DNA of 64,000 bases from G965212025 sp965215765 (GTDB lineage Bacteria > Pseudomonadota > Gammaproteobacteria > Poriferisulfidales > Oxydemutatoraceae): positions 806,001 to 870,000 of the forward strand of contig OZ244118.1 of NCBI GenBank assembly GCA_965215765.1, given 5' to 3'. Position numbers and translations under genes: made by a program. Under the pieces are notes generated by a model. That model was not told the DNA's origin, did no database searches, and was given only the letters and a program-made list of their open reading frames with translations. Positions 35,518 through 47,704 of the stretch are shown here, one piece after another; within the stretch, counting starts at the first letter, position 1; every line of letters begins with the position of its first letter.

Positions 35518-36083
35518 GATTCCTGTGTGCGCTTTTTGTGGGTATCTATTGTGTCCATTAGCCAGCGCCAGGCGATTTGTTCATGCTCGCCGCCAGTTTT
35601 TTCCATCATGGGGCGAAGAAAATTCACACCTTGCTGAATCTTTTCTATCGGCAACAGGTGTAATCTGCTCACCAATATTGCCAGCTCGATAATTGCAGAC
35701 TGGGCACGATTAAAGCCTTGGAAAGCGCGGTGTATTTTTTCATAAACCGGTTGGCAAACAAATGTGGATTTTGCCCCATTTTCCGAAATTTTTTCCACCC
35801 GGACTTCGGTGTGTGTAAGCGCACAAGCCAGGCGTTTTACCGGCAACACATCAGCGGCGACCAATGGCCAGTCCAAGTGACCCGTGAGACACCCGGAAAA
35901 AATCCTGACATCGTCGGTTCGGTTAATGACGGCACACTTTTCTCGCCTGAGATTTTCATTTGTCCGGGATGGCAAGAACGGTGACAGAAGCCACCCCTGC
36001 GGAGCCAGTCGCACTCCAAGTGGGGTGATATGCGTACTCTCATCAGTATTCGTGGTGGTAACGATGGTCTCCAGAATTTTCAT
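35514..36083 (-). CDS. DUF447 family protein of the H4MPT set
   Basis: Starting at ATG 36083, the protein begins MKILETIVTTTNTDESTHITPLGVRL and shows the DUF447 pattern with RTDDVRIFSGCLTGHLDWP and a C-terminal helical part. DUF447 proteins have a flavin-reductase-like split barrel and are conserved with H4MPT genes in archaea and methylotrophs; their reaction is unknown. A longer TTG/GTG-type start at 36161 would overlap the DHPS-like gene by 82 bp, whereas the chosen start gives a 4-bp ATGA overlap, the pattern used between its neighbours. Confidence 0.86.
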   Translation of the reverse strand: MKILETIVTTTNTDESTHITPLGVRLAPQGWLLSPFLPSRTNENLRREKCAVINRTDDVRIFSGCLTGHLDWPLVAADVLPVKRLACALTHTEVRVEKISENGAKSTFVCQPVYEKIHRAFQGFNRAQSAIIELAILVSRLHLLPIEKIQQGVNFLRPMMEKTGGEHEQIAWRWLMDTIDTHKKRTQES

Positions 36084-37474
36084 TTCTTTTTGTCCATGGT
36101 TATTCCTGCTTTCTTGAAACTTGACAAGTCTTTCACTTTTTGTGCCACTGCGCAGCCCCACTGCAATTCTTCATCCTGTGTGTAGCGCTTTCCCAGCTGC
36201 CAAGCGATTTGCGCGCGCGCCAGCTCCACCCCCAGGTAAAAAGCGTGCCCGGTGTCCTTGCCCGAGTCCAGACTCGGAAAAAATTCAAAGGGGTCGGTTG
36301 CCACTTTGTAAACGTTGCGGTTAAAAAAATGCACTCCCTCAGACGAGACTTGAATCCGAAAGCTCCGATCCCTGATTTTACTGCCAATTTCCGCCACTTC
36401 CTGAGCAGACATCGGGAAAGGCTTTTTTTCATGCAGCATCATGAGGCCATCATGAATGTTCGCAGGTGGCGTTTTTTGCTGGTGCGCGACGTATAAAATT
36501 CGACGAGCCAGGTCAGCTTCCCGGACAACCTTTTTGCAGTGCTCGCTGACCTGGGTAGTCAGGATATTTCCTATGCGCAACTCTGAAGCGATCCCCAGCA
36601 GTAAGGTGTTCACTCCTGCTGTATCCACATGGGTCAGTTCGGTGAGATTTCCGGTGCCCATCATCAGCGAGATTTCCGGATAAAGGTCGCGGATTTTTGC
36701 GTAACGCACCAAAGAAGCAGTGAACCCGCAGTGAATGGGATCCAGGACGGGGTCAACGATAAAATCCCGTCCTGTCTGGCTCAAGCGATCTATTGCCGCA
36801 GTAAATGCAGAGAGATTTGTAGTGTCAGCAGGAATCAGCACAGGAGTTGCTGCAACCTCGTCTGCCACCCACAAGGTGTTTTCGGTAATGCTGAGCAAGT
36901 AGTCGGCGCCATAATCCGCAGCGCTTAACAGGGATTTCACTTCATGCGTATCCACGCTGGTTTTTAGTCCATGTTCCTTGAGGAGCTTAATGGTTTCTCC
37001 TAAATGCGCGAAAGGAGTGTCGGGGAGAAAACCGAGATCGATGACGTCCGCACCCTCGTTATGCAGCTCCCAGGCCTTGGCCAGAATGGCACCAGGCGTC
37101 AGTAAGGGGGCGTCGCAGATTTCCGCGAAAATTTTTATTTCGTGTTTGTCGAAGTCTTCCGCTTTTCTTGTTTTTCCGGAAAGGAAGTCAGGCAGATCAC
37201 GAAGCTCATCCGGGCCACGTTTGAAAGGAATACCGAAATGTTCGGAAAGCTTGTCGAGGTTCCCGCGAAACCTGCCGGGGAGCACCACCTGGTCAACGTT
37301 TTCAGGAGGGGTAAAGCGCCGCAAGATTATTTTTTCGGTTAAGAGTGCGGCGACTTGCAGACCCAGTTGCACGACGAGATATTGGCAGTCCTCAGGCTCT
37401 ATTTCAGCCAGTATTTTTTCAAGGCTGGGTTGCGCCAGTCTTCCGGTCAGAAAAAGCAATCGTTTTTTGTGCAT
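36080..37474 (-). CDS. Dihydropteroate synthase-related protein of the H4MPT set
   Basis: A 464-residue protein with an N-terminal domain of unknown type (LFLTGRLAQPSLEKILAE) followed by a dihydropteroate-synthase-like TIM barrel: EGADVIDLGFLP, LKTSVDTHEVKSLLSAADYGADYLLS, and FIVDPVLDPIHCGFT, with MGTGNLTELT and GVNTLLLGIASELRI. This is the DHPS-related family found in methanogens and H4MPT-containing bacteria; it is thought to act in pterin-arene coupling or a related step but the chemistry is not proven. It begins the minus operon DHPS-like/DUF447/mfnB and reads away from the rRNA genes. ATG start; ribosome site not clear. Confidence 0.88.
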   Translation of the reverse strand: MHKKRLLFLTGRLAQPSLEKILAEIEPEDCQYLVVQLGLQVAALLTEKIILRRFTPPENVDQVVLPGRFRGNLDKLSEHFGIPFKRGPDELRDLPDFLSGKTRKAEDFDKHEIKIFAEICDAPLLTPGAILAKAWELHNEGADVIDLGFLPDTPFAHLGETIKLLKEHGLKTSVDTHEVKSLLSAADYGADYLLSITENTLWVADEVAATPVLIPADTTNLSAFTAAIDRLSQTGRDFIVDPVLDPIHCGFTASLVRYAKIRDLYPEISLMMGTGNLTELTHVDTAGVNTLLLGIASELRIGNILTTQVSEHCKKVVREADLARRILYVAHQQKTPPANIHDGLMMLHEKKPFPMSAQEVAEIGSKIRDRSFRIQVSSEGVHFFNRNVYKVATDPFEFFPSLDSGKDTGHAFYLGVELARAQIAWQLGKRYTQDEELQWGCAVAQKVKDLSSFKKAGITMDKKK

Positions 37475-37702
37475 AAGAGTGAACTGGCCAGTTTGGGTGA
37501 TGCAAAAATATTGTGCAGCATTTTGGATTTGAAAGCCTCACCGGGGTGAGGTGCGAACTTCGAACCCAAAGCAACGAATGGCGCGATGCCTGGTCTTCAA
37601 TGGCTTGGCAGCACGCAAATGTGGTGCCAGACTGAGGCCGCAGATCAATGCCCGCCGCTTTGCTGTACCCAACGCTCGCTATTATGAAGTCAGTTTTTTC
37701 TA

Positions 37703-37732
37703 TTGCAAACACAACTCGGTTGCGATTAAGAT
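37703..37732 (+). promoter_or_regulatory. Candidate promoter of the tRNA-Ala/23S/5S operon
   Basis: TTGCAA at 37703-37708 and TAAGAT at 37727-37732 are separated by 18 bp. A GC-rich discriminator-like stretch follows and the tRNA begins at 37748. The distance fits a transcript starting just ahead of the tRNA, so the operon can be expressed without an upstream 16S gene. Confidence 0.45.
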
Positions 37733-37747
37733 GTGCAGGCAACGCGT

Positions 37748-37820
37748 GGGGCCATAGCTCATTCGGGAGAGCGCCTGCTTTGCATGCAGGAGGTAGGGAG
37801 TTCGATTCTCCTTGGCTCCA
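37748..37820 (+). tRNA. tRNA-Ala (anticodon TGC)
   Basis: A complete cloverleaf can be folded: acceptor GGGGCCA/TGGCTCC, D arm with AGCTC, anticodon stem CCTGC/GCAGG enclosing TTTGCAT with anticodon TGC, and T arm GGGAGTTCGATTCTCC. The discriminator is A and CCA is not encoded. It is the usual spacer tRNA of bacterial rRNA operons, but here it is not preceded by tRNA-Ile or a 16S gene. Confidence 0.97.
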
Positions 37821-38004
37821 GTCTTGTAAAGTCAGAACGTTTCTTCTTGGTGAAGACGGTGTCCGCTTGCCCCCTGCGCATTTTGCCGCAGGTGTTTTTT
37901 ACACAATCTAGACACTGTAAAAAATAACGAAAGCGTTTTAAGTATCGTTGAAAGTTGTTTGCGGCGTGTACCTCCACAAATCTTAACAGGTTGTTTGAGG
38001 CTAC

Positions 38005-40925
<2,921 letters not shown>

Positions 40926-40998
40926 TAGCACTCAAACAACATTGAACAAGATGTTTGAAACGACTATTTTTACAGGTCTGGATTGAATTTATATTTTT

Positions 40999-41117
40999 TG
41001 CCCGGTGGCAATAGAGAGTTGGAACCACCCGATCTCGTTCCGAACTCGGAAGTGACACGACTCATCGCCGATGGTAGTGCGGGGTTGCCCCGTGCGAGAG
41101 TAGGACACTGCCGGGCT
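40999..41117 (+). rRNA. rrf: 5S ribosomal RNA
   Basis: A 119-nt 5S gene starting TGCCCGGTGGC and ending CACTGCCGGGCT, with the terminal helix closed by these ends and the conserved CCGAACTCGGAAGTGA and GCCGATGGTAGTG segments. It lies about 75 bp after the 23S gene. A run of eight T residues (41117-41124) immediately follows and may terminate the operon. Confidence 0.97.
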
Positions 41118-41571
41118 TTTTTTTGCAGTTTCGAAGCTGGCGCACAACGCAGTTTCGAAGCGAGCGATTGTGCTGTTTTGATATCTGTTCAGATTGGTTG
41201 GAGAGGGCAGTTGTGAGTCAAATGGCAACTTTGCCCTGACTCAGACAGAACAAAAGAAAAGTCTTTTAGCAATCTGGTTTTTCATCTTTGTCAATTGTTG
41301 AGGTGCAACGGGTTTTAGTGCCTGGTTCAATGCCTTGGCTGTTGGGGTGAAGCTTGGCTCAGCACAAGAAATCTCAAATTCACGTCCTGAATCCGGTTTC
41401 TCTTTTACAGTGTGGATTGACCTTGTTCTTGAAAAGCTGGAGTTGTTGTTTGCGAGAACGACCATGTGCTTAACGTTTGGCAATGCCTGAAGGGAGAAGC
41501 CGTGTTGTTTTTTCGCCAAGACTTTGGTGACAAGCATGAAGATAACTGTTCATTCTTTCCTTTTCGGCATT
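41118..41571. other. Region between 5S rRNA and the wecB array
   Basis: About 450 bp with no well supported gene. A hairpin (GGGCA..TGCCC) lies around 41205-41240. A 98-codon open frame on minus (41241-41537) lacks a ribosome binding site and has no recognised domain; it is possible but unsupported. Confidence 0.4.
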
Positions 41572-42350
41572 TTGTCTTTATCAAATTGCGAACGACTTTC
41601 GTTACATAATAAAAATAAGGTCATGATTTGATAATGACCGGTACGGTTATTTTTGGAAGCGAAAAATATTTTCCAGATGAGAAAGGCAGGAAATATGCGA
41701 AAGAACCTCTGAACGTGCTTCCCCAATGAAATTACTATCCGTAATAGGCACCAGGCCAGAAGCGATTAAAATGGCTCCTGTGGTTCTGAAACTGGCCGCA
41801 GATTCACGTTTTGATGCAAGGGTTTGCGTCACAGCTCAACATCGGAAAATGCTTGACCAAGTGTTAGATCTTTTTGAGATCACCCCCGATTATGACCTCA
41901 ACTTGTCTTTATCAAAACAAAATCAAAATAAGGTTATGATTTGATAATGACCGGTACGGTTATTTTTGGAAGCGAAAAATATTTTCGGGCGTGAAAGGCA
42001 GGAAATATGCGGAAGTACCTCTGAACGTGCTTCCCCAATGAAATTACTATCCGTAATAGGCACCAGGCCTGAAGCGATCAAAATGGCTCCTGTGGTTCTG
42101 AAACTGGCCGCAGATTTACGTTTTGATGCAAGGGTTTGCGTCACAGCTCAACATCGGGAAATGCTTGACCAAGTGTTGGATCTTTTTGAGATCACCCCCG
42201 ATTATGACCTCAACTTGTCTTTATCAAAACATAATCAAAATAAGGTCATGATTTGATAATGACCGGTACGGTTATTTTTGGAAGCAAAAAGTATTTTCCA
42301 GGCGAGAAAAGCAGGAAATATGCGAAAGTACCTCTGAACGTGCTTCACCA
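41572..42350 (+). repeat. Tandem array of wecB 5' ends with leader (about 312-bp unit)
   Basis: Two partial copies precede the intact gene. Each unit runs from TTGTCTTTATCAAA (41572, 41903, 42215) through an AT-rich leader and the wecB ATG (41726, 42038; intact gene 42351) to the codons for DYDLN, where it jumps back to the leader. Each partial copy could encode a 72-residue product: the N-terminal part of WecB plus a short tail LSLSK. ATG spacings are 312 and 313 bp. Copies differ by a handful of substitutions (for example codon changes near HRKML/HREML). Confidence 0.95.
41619..41639. promoter_or_regulatory. Inverted repeat in the wecB leader, repeated in each unit
   Basis: GGTCAT and ATGACC flank a 9-base centre at 41619-41639. 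The same element recurs at 41932-41952 (one base changed) and 42244-42264. It could be an operator or a hairpin in the leader RNA. Because each copy sits about 90 bp before a wecB start, any regulator binding it would see three sites. No direct evidence of function. Confidence 0.3.
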
Positions 42351-43487
42351 ATGAAATTACTGTCAGTAATAGGCACCAGACCTGAAGCGATCAAAATGGC
42401 TCCTGTGGTTCTGAAACTGGCCGCAGATTCACGTTTTGATGCAAGGGTTTGCGTCACAGCTCAACATCGGGAAATGCTTGACCAAGTGTTGGATCTTTTT
42501 GAGATCACCCCCGATTATGACCTCAACATTATGAGTGGGGAACAGGATCTGACCGATGTGACCAGTGCTGTCATTCAAGGGATGAAAGGTGTTCTTTGCC
42601 AGTTTTCCCCTGATATTGTTTTGGTTCATGGAGACACAGCCACTACGCTAGGTGCGACTTTATCGGCTTTCTACCATAAAATTCCGGTAGCTCACGTGGA
42701 GGCTGGTTTGCGAAGCGGGAATCTTGATTTGCCATGGCCGGAAGAGGCGAACCGCAAACTCACGAGTGTAATTGCGACACTCCATTTTGCTCCAACGAGA
42801 GACAATCGCAAAAATCTGTTACTTGAAGGTACTGATCCGGCTCATATAAAGGTAACAGGGAATACGGTAGTGGACGCATTGAATATTATGACGTCCAAGC
42901 TGGATGCCTCACCACAGACAGAGCAAATGTTTCGGGACAGGTTCAGTTTTCTGACTGACGATAGGCGACTGATGCTGGTTACCGGGCACAGACGAGAGAG
43001 CTTTGGCAAGGGCTTTGAGCGTATCTGCCAGGCTTTGCTGATGATATCCAGGATCTATCCTGACTTGGACATCATGTATCCCGTACATCTCAATCCTGAG
43101 GTTCATGAACCGGTGAACAGGCTACTGTCCGGGGTTCAAAACATCCATCTTACGGAGCCTCTTGGTTATTTGCCGTTTGTACACCTAATGAAGAGAGCCT
43201 ATCTCATTCTCACTGATTCCGGAGGCATTCAAGAAGAAGCTGTATCGCTTGGCAAGCCTGTTCTGGTCATGCGTGACGCCACTGAAAGGCCGGAAGCAGT
43301 GACCTCATGTGGGGCGAAGTTGATTGGAACCCATGTGGATAACATAGTTTCCAGCGTAAGCAGGCTTCTGGAGGATCCGGAGCTCTACCAGAGCATGATT
43401 GCCTCTCACAATCCTTACGGAGACGGGAAAGCGAGTTCCCGCATCGTCAGAGCGATACTGGGATTTTTGGAAGAACGAGTTTCGTGA
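42351..43487 (+). CDS. wecB: UDP-N-acetylglucosamine 2-epimerase (non-hydrolysing)
   Basis: WecB interconverts UDP-GlcNAc and UDP-ManNAc for surface polysaccharide synthesis. The 378-residue protein is full length with SVIGTRPEAIKMAPVV, VHGDTATTLGA, VAHVEAGLRSGN, TGHRRESFGKGF and LTDSGGIQEEAVSLGKPVL. The GTG start of wecC lies inside its last codons. Its first 60 or so codons and leader are duplicated twice upstream. This copy is the only one that continues past DYDLN and so is the functional gene. Confidence 0.97.
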   Translation: MKLLSVIGTRPEAIKMAPVVLKLAADSRFDARVCVTAQHREMLDQVLDLFEITPDYDLNIMSGEQDLTDVTSAVIQGMKGVLCQFSPDIVLVHGDTATTLGATLSAFYHKIPVAHVEAGLRSGNLDLPWPEEANRKLTSVIATLHFAPTRDNRKNLLLEGTDPAHIKVTGNTVVDALNIMTSKLDASPQTEQMFRDRFSFLTDDRRLMLVTGHRRESFGKGFERICQALLMISRIYPDLDIMYPVHLNPEVHEPVNRLLSGVQNIHLTEPLGYLPFVHLMKRAYLILTDSGGIQEEAVSLGKPVLVMRDATERPEAVTSCGAKLIGTHVDNIVSSVSRLLEDPELYQSMIASHNPYGDGKASSRIVRAILGFLEERVS

Positions 43488-44767
43488 ATTTTGCCACTGT
43501 CTCGGTGATAGGGCTTGGCCATATCGGATTACCGACCGCTGCTGTGTTGGCATCGCACAAGAGAAAAGTAATTGGAGTCGATGTTAATCCCGTGCTTGTC
43601 GCCGCAATCAATTGTGGCAAAGCTCCTATCGTTGAGCTTGACCTGGATGATTTGGTGCGATTTGCCGTGTCAGATGGATATTTGCGCGCTACTACAAAAG
43701 TAGAGCCTGCGGATGTTTTCCTTATTACCGTTCCGACACCGCTGACCGAGGGCTGTACGGCGGATATCAGTCACATTCAGGAGGCGAATCGCGCAATTGC
43801 ACCAGTATTGAAAAAAGGTGATTTGGTGATTCTGGAATCAACTTCCCCTGTAGGGACAACCGAAAAGATGGCGAATTGGCTGGCTGATTCTCGTCCAGAC
43901 CTCAGTTTCCCGCAAAGCCACGGCGAGAAGTCGGATATTCGGATTGCCTACTGCCCGGAAAGGGTTCTTCCAGGACACATTATTCAGGAAATGGTAAGGA
44001 ATGACCGGGTAATTGGCGGCATGACGTCAAAATGTTCAGAATTTGCCGTGGATTTTTATCAGATTTATGTAGAAGGACAATGCGTTGTGACTACGGTGCA
44101 TACCGCAGAAATGGTCAAACTGGTAGAAAATAGCTTTCGTGATTTAAATATCGCCTTTGCCAACGAGCTTTCAATGATTTCCGATAAACTGGACATCAAT
44201 GTTTGGGAGTTGATCCGCCTTGCCAACCGGCATCCGAGGGTCAATGTGCTTCAGCCAGGGCCAGGAGTGGGGGGGCATTGCATAGCGGTTGACCCATGGT
44301 TCATCGTTGACCGCTTTCCAGATGAAGCTCGTCTGATCAGGTCTGCGCGAGAGGTGAATGAATCCAAGCCCGTATGGATTCGAGACCAGGTTGAGCTGTC
44401 TGTAGCAGGCTTTCTGAAACAGCACCCTTCCAAGGTCGCCAAAGATGTCACGATTGCTTGTTTTGGCTTGAGCTACAAACCGGATATCGACGACTTCAGG
44501 GAAAGCCCATCGTTACGAATAGCCGCCGAGCTAAGAGCCAGGCATGCCGGAAGGATGCTGATTGTAGAACCTAATATTTCCACTATTCCGGAAGACAAAT
44601 TGGGTGGTTGTGAATTGGTAGACCTGGACACAGCAATTGCCGAAGCAGACATCCAGGTTCTGTTGGTGGCTCACCGGGAATTTAAAAGCAAGTGGCGAAC
44701 CTTTAAAGGTAAAGACTTTGTGATTGATGCGGCAGGAATAACCGAGAATGAAGACCAGTATTCGTGA
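43484..44767 (+). CDS. wecC: UDP-N-acetyl-D-mannosamine dehydrogenase
   Basis: WecC oxidises UDP-ManNAc to UDP-ManNAcA with NAD. The 427-residue protein carries the Rossmann motif VSVIGLGHIGLPTAAVLA, FLITVPTPL, LESTSPVGTTEKM, the central GVGGHCIAVDPWF (catalytic Cys in GGHC) and a C-terminal nucleotide-sugar domain. GTG start overlapping wecB by four bases. The wecB-wecC pair suggests ManNAcA in an O-antigen or capsule. A related hexosamine substrate cannot be excluded by eye. Confidence 0.94.
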   Translation: MNFATVSVIGLGHIGLPTAAVLASHKRKVIGVDVNPVLVAAINCGKAPIVELDLDDLVRFAVSDGYLRATTKVEPADVFLITVPTPLTEGCTADISHIQEANRAIAPVLKKGDLVILESTSPVGTTEKMANWLADSRPDLSFPQSHGEKSDIRIAYCPERVLPGHIIQEMVRNDRVIGGMTSKCSEFAVDFYQIYVEGQCVVTTVHTAEMVKLVENSFRDLNIAFANELSMISDKLDINVWELIRLANRHPRVNVLQPGPGVGGHCIAVDPWFIVDRFPDEARLIRSAREVNESKPVWIRDQVELSVAGFLKQHPSKVAKDVTIACFGLSYKPDIDDFRESPSLRIAAELRARHAGRMLIVEPNISTIPEDKLGGCELVDLDTAIAEADIQVLLVAHREFKSKWRTFKGKDFVIDAAGITENEDQYS

Positions 44768-44795
44768 CAATGCTGCTTACGTACTGTGTAAGAGA

Positions 44796-44822
44796 GCCAC
44801 TTGAAGCACTGACGAAAGTGGC
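44796..44822. other. Stem-loop between wecC and the glycosyltransferase gene
   Basis: GCCACTT and AAGTGGC form a perfect 7-bp stem with a 13-base loop, followed by a second small stem (GCACA..TGTGC). No T run follows, so it is not a classic terminator; it may stabilise or separate the messages. Confidence 0.3.
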
Positions 44823-44874
44823 AGGCTCGCACATTGATTGTGCCTTTGTAAGTGGGTCGTGAAGGGATGATGCT

Positions 44875-46074
44875 TTGAAGATTTTGTTTCTCAGCTTCTA
44901 CTACAGCCCGGATCTTGGGGTGGGTTCATTTCGTTCCAGTCAATTGGTAAGTGCGCTCCAGCATCAATTGCCTGAGGATGCGCACATAGAGGTCATCACG
45001 ACGCAGCCCAATCGATATCATGACTATCACATTGGGGATGCGACAGAACTTGAAGAATCTCCAGGCTTGACCATCCGTCGGATAAAGATACCCTCACACA
45101 AAAGTGGGTTGACCGATCAGGCATGGAGCTTTGTGGCATACGCTCGCCAAGTATTGAGGCTGGTGCGAAATTCCGACTATCAATTTGTGTATAGCACATC
45201 GTCTCGCTTGATGACAGCAGCCCTTGGCTCGTTTATAGCCCGAAAAAAAAATGCTCTGCTGTACTTGGATATTCGCGATATTTTCGTTGATATGGTCACG
45301 AATATACTGCCTGGGTGGCTTGTCCCGTTAGCGACATGCTTTTTTTCACCACTGGAAAGGTGGACCATCAGAAAGGCAACCAGGATTAATCTGGTTTCTG
45401 AAGGTTTCAGAGGGTATTTTCAGAGCCGCTACCCTTTGCAAAATTACTCTTATTACACGAATTGCATAGACCCTGTATTCATAAACGAAAATGGTGCCAA
45501 CAGCAGTTTCCACGCAGAGAAGTCAACCACTCTTTTAACAGTTCTTTATGCAGGTAATATCGGTGAAGGTCAGGGTTTGCATGACATTATTCCAGCATTG
45601 GCAAAACATCTTGAAAAACACGTTCAGTTTCGTGTGATAGGGGATGGTGGACGCAAGCGTCAGCTCAAGGAGAAATTAGCTGAACTGCATTGCACTAATG
45701 TAGAGCTCTTGCCGCCGGTGAGTCGTAGTCATTTGCTTGCTGAATACCAACAAGCTGATGTCTTGTTCGTACACGTCAATACTTTCCAATCGCTCATGAA
45801 AGTTATTCCTTCAAAACTCTTTGAGTACGCAGCGACTGACAAGCCCATCTGGGCCGGAGTGCATGGATATGCAGAAACCTTCATAAAAAATGAAATCAGT
45901 AATGTCGCGATTTTCCAGCCCTGTAATGTAAAAGATGCCGTCGTGGCGTTTCATAAGCTTGATCACTCATTGCGTTCCCGACGCCAGGGATTTATAGAGA
46001 AATTCTCGTGCAAGTCTGTCCTGAGGGCTTTGGCCACGGATATCGTTGCTTGCTTGCCTAAGACTTCTGGCTGA
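44875..46074 (+). CDS. Glycosyltransferase family 4 protein (surface polysaccharide)
   Basis: A 399-residue GT4-type glycosyltransferase of the GT-B fold, resembling WbuB-like enzymes. The N-terminal domain begins MKILFLSFYYSPDLGVGSFR, a hydrophobic segment lies around residues 115-165, and the C-terminal donor domain starts with TVLYAGNIGEGQGL and has KVIPSKLFEYAATDKPIWAGVHG. The TTG start has AAGGGA upstream. It follows wecC by about 107 bp and likely acts on an undecaprenyl-linked sugar with a donor made in this pathway. The sugar specificity is unknown. Confidence 0.87.
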   Translation: MKILFLSFYYSPDLGVGSFRSSQLVSALQHQLPEDAHIEVITTQPNRYHDYHIGDATELEESPGLTIRRIKIPSHKSGLTDQAWSFVAYARQVLRLVRNSDYQFVYSTSSRLMTAALGSFIARKKNALLYLDIRDIFVDMVTNILPGWLVPLATCFFSPLERWTIRKATRINLVSEGFRGYFQSRYPLQNYSYYTNCIDPVFINENGANSSFHAEKSTTLLTVLYAGNIGEGQGLHDIIPALAKHLEKHVQFRVIGDGGRKRQLKEKLAELHCTNVELLPPVSRSHLLAEYQQADVLFVHVNTFQSLMKVIPSKLFEYAATDKPIWAGVHGYAETFIKNEISNVAIFQPCNVKDAVVAFHKLDHSLRSRRQGFIEKFSCKSVLRALATDIVACLPKTSG

Positions 46075-46278
46075 TACACTACGGTCATGATGTGGTGCTC
46101 GGCGAATTCGGACAACGGGTGGGTCAAGCTATGTTTTCCCGCCTTTGCAAGACGAGAGGTGATGCTTTCAGAGAGCCATCAGAGCCAGCTTGTGGATAGT
46201 TCGGCTGGCAGAAACTGATGTGGACGGTGTGCCCAGGCTGTTTCACTATCCCGGGAACCGTTGGGGGAATACCCGCTT

Positions 46279-47022
46279 ATGACTAAAACGGAGGAAGACT
46301 TGGGAGAAGGCTTGGAATATGACGGGTCTGAGTTGCGTAAATTTGAAGGTCTCGCCAACGAATGGTGGGATCCATCCGGTTCTTTTCGCGCCTTGCACGC
46401 GATCAATCCATTGCGTGTGCGCTACATTGAGGAGCGTTACGGCACACTTCTTGATTGCCGGGCGGTCGATGTGGGTTGCGGTGGCGGACTATTGAGTGAG
46501 GCACTGGCTGTAAAAGGTTGCCGGGTGACTGGCATCGATGTGGGGTCACAGGCGATTGCTGTTGCTGGGCAGCATGCGCAGGAATCTGCGTTGGACATAC
46601 GTTATGTACAGACTACGGCAGCCACTTTTTTGGAGCAGGAAAAAAGTCGTTTCAGTTTGGTGTGTTGTCTGGAGCTCCTGGAACACGTGCCGGATCCAAA
46701 GTCCCTCGTTGACAATTTGGCAGCTCTTTGCGAGCCGGGCGGACACGTTTTCATTTCCACCATCAATCGGAATCTTTCAGCTTTTTGCGGGGCGATTGTG
46801 GCGGCTGAACATTTGCTGCATTTGTTGCCCGTTGGTACCCATTCCTACCATAAATTCATCAAGCCCTCGGAGTTGCGCAGTGCAGCACGAGATGCTGGTC
46901 TGGTTCTCGCAGACCTGCGCGGTATTTTTTTTAATCCTCTGACGCAAAAAGCTCGTTTGACGGATAACCCGAAAGTAAATTACATCGCTCATTTCATAAA
47001 ATTAACGAAAGCCAGTGCCTAA
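46279..47022 (+). CDS. ubiG: Ubiquinone biosynthesis O-methyltransferase
   Basis: UbiG performs the two O-methylations of ubiquinone synthesis. The SAM-dependent methyltransferase shows KFEGLANEWWDPSGSFRALHAINPLRVRYIE, the glycine-rich VDVGCGGGLLSEALA, GIDVG, CLELLEHVPDP, and the C-terminal STINRNLSAF and GTHSYHKFIKPSEL. All are typical for UbiG. The ATG at 46279 is preferred over a TTG 18 bp upstream, with GGGGGA as the ribosome site. It overlaps gph by 8 bp, a pairing often seen in proteobacteria. Confidence 0.95.
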   Translation: MTKTEEDLGEGLEYDGSELRKFEGLANEWWDPSGSFRALHAINPLRVRYIEERYGTLLDCRAVDVGCGGGLLSEALAVKGCRVTGIDVGSQAIAVAGQHAQESALDIRYVQTTAATFLEQEKSRFSLVCCLELLEHVPDPKSLVDNLAALCEPGGHVFISTINRNLSAFCGAIVAAEHLLHLLPVGTHSYHKFIKPSELRSAARDAGLVLADLRGIFFNPLTQKARLTDNPKVNYIAHFIKLTKASA

Positions 47023-47704
47023 AACCTCGCAGCCTTCCAATCGGGCACCCTATCCTCTACAGGCAGTCTTCTTTGATCTTGATGGTACTTTGCTTGATAC
47101 CGCACCAGACATTGGGGATGCCCTTAACCGCCTGCGTCAGGAGGAAAAACTTGACGCCATGCCGCTGGAAGAAATACGGCCGCATGTTTCATTCGGAGCA
47201 AAAGGCATTATCGCTCGCAGCTTTGGTGAGTCACTTGGGGAAAGCGAAAGGCAGCGTCTTTGTGAGCGACTTGTTTCGCTTTACGCCGAGAGATTATGTT
47301 CTGATACGCGGCTTTTCCCGTATGTTCCTGATGTGCTAGAGGAAATTCGTGCGGCTGGATTGAGCTGGGGAATCGTGACCAACAAGGTGGCGGCACTGAC
47401 CTTACCGATTTTAGACTGTTTTCCCTGTCTCAAACTGGCAGACTGCTTGGTGTTCGGGGACTCCGTGAAGCAGAAAAAGCCGCATCCGGAACCTTTGTTT
47501 TATGCGGCGAAAAAAGCCGGGGTAAATATTTTACAGAGCGTCTATGTTGGTGATGGCAGGCGAGATGTGCAGGCTGCCAACTCTTCCGGTTGCTTTTCCG
47601 TGGCTGTGACGTACGGCTATGAGGCGGGGTTGTCGTCACCCGAGAAATGGGGTGCAGATTTGGTGTTGACGAGCCTGTCTGAGTTCAGCGGGGCTTTGTT
47701 GTAG
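47015..47704 (+). CDS. gph: Phosphoglycolate phosphatase (HAD family)
   Basis: The 229-residue HAD hydrolase has AVFFDLDGTLLDTAPDI (motif I), GIVTNK (motif II), KQKKPHPEP (motif III) and YVGDGRRDVQAANSSG (motif IV). This is the Gph pattern, and the position after ubiG fits. It removes 2-phosphoglycolate formed in DNA repair or by RuBisCO. GTG start. Its last 34 or so codons (VAVTYGYEAGLSS onward) and the following 90 bp are repeated three more times downstream. Confidence 0.93.
   Translation: MPKTSQPSNRAPYPLQAVFFDLDGTLLDTAPDIGDALNRLRQEEKLDAMPLEEIRPHVSFGAKGIIARSFGESLGESERQRLCERLVSLYAERLCSDTRLFPYVPDVLEEIRAAGLSWGIVTNKVAALTLPILDCFPCLKLADCLVFGDSVKQKKPHPEPLFYAAKKAGVNILQSVYVGDGRRDVQAANSSGCFSVAVTYGYEAGLSSPEKWGADLVLTSLSEFSGALL

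Noticed and set aside
41241..41537. 98-codon minus-strand frame after the 5S gene
   Set aside because: No ribosome site, no domain; kept only as a note in the region entry.
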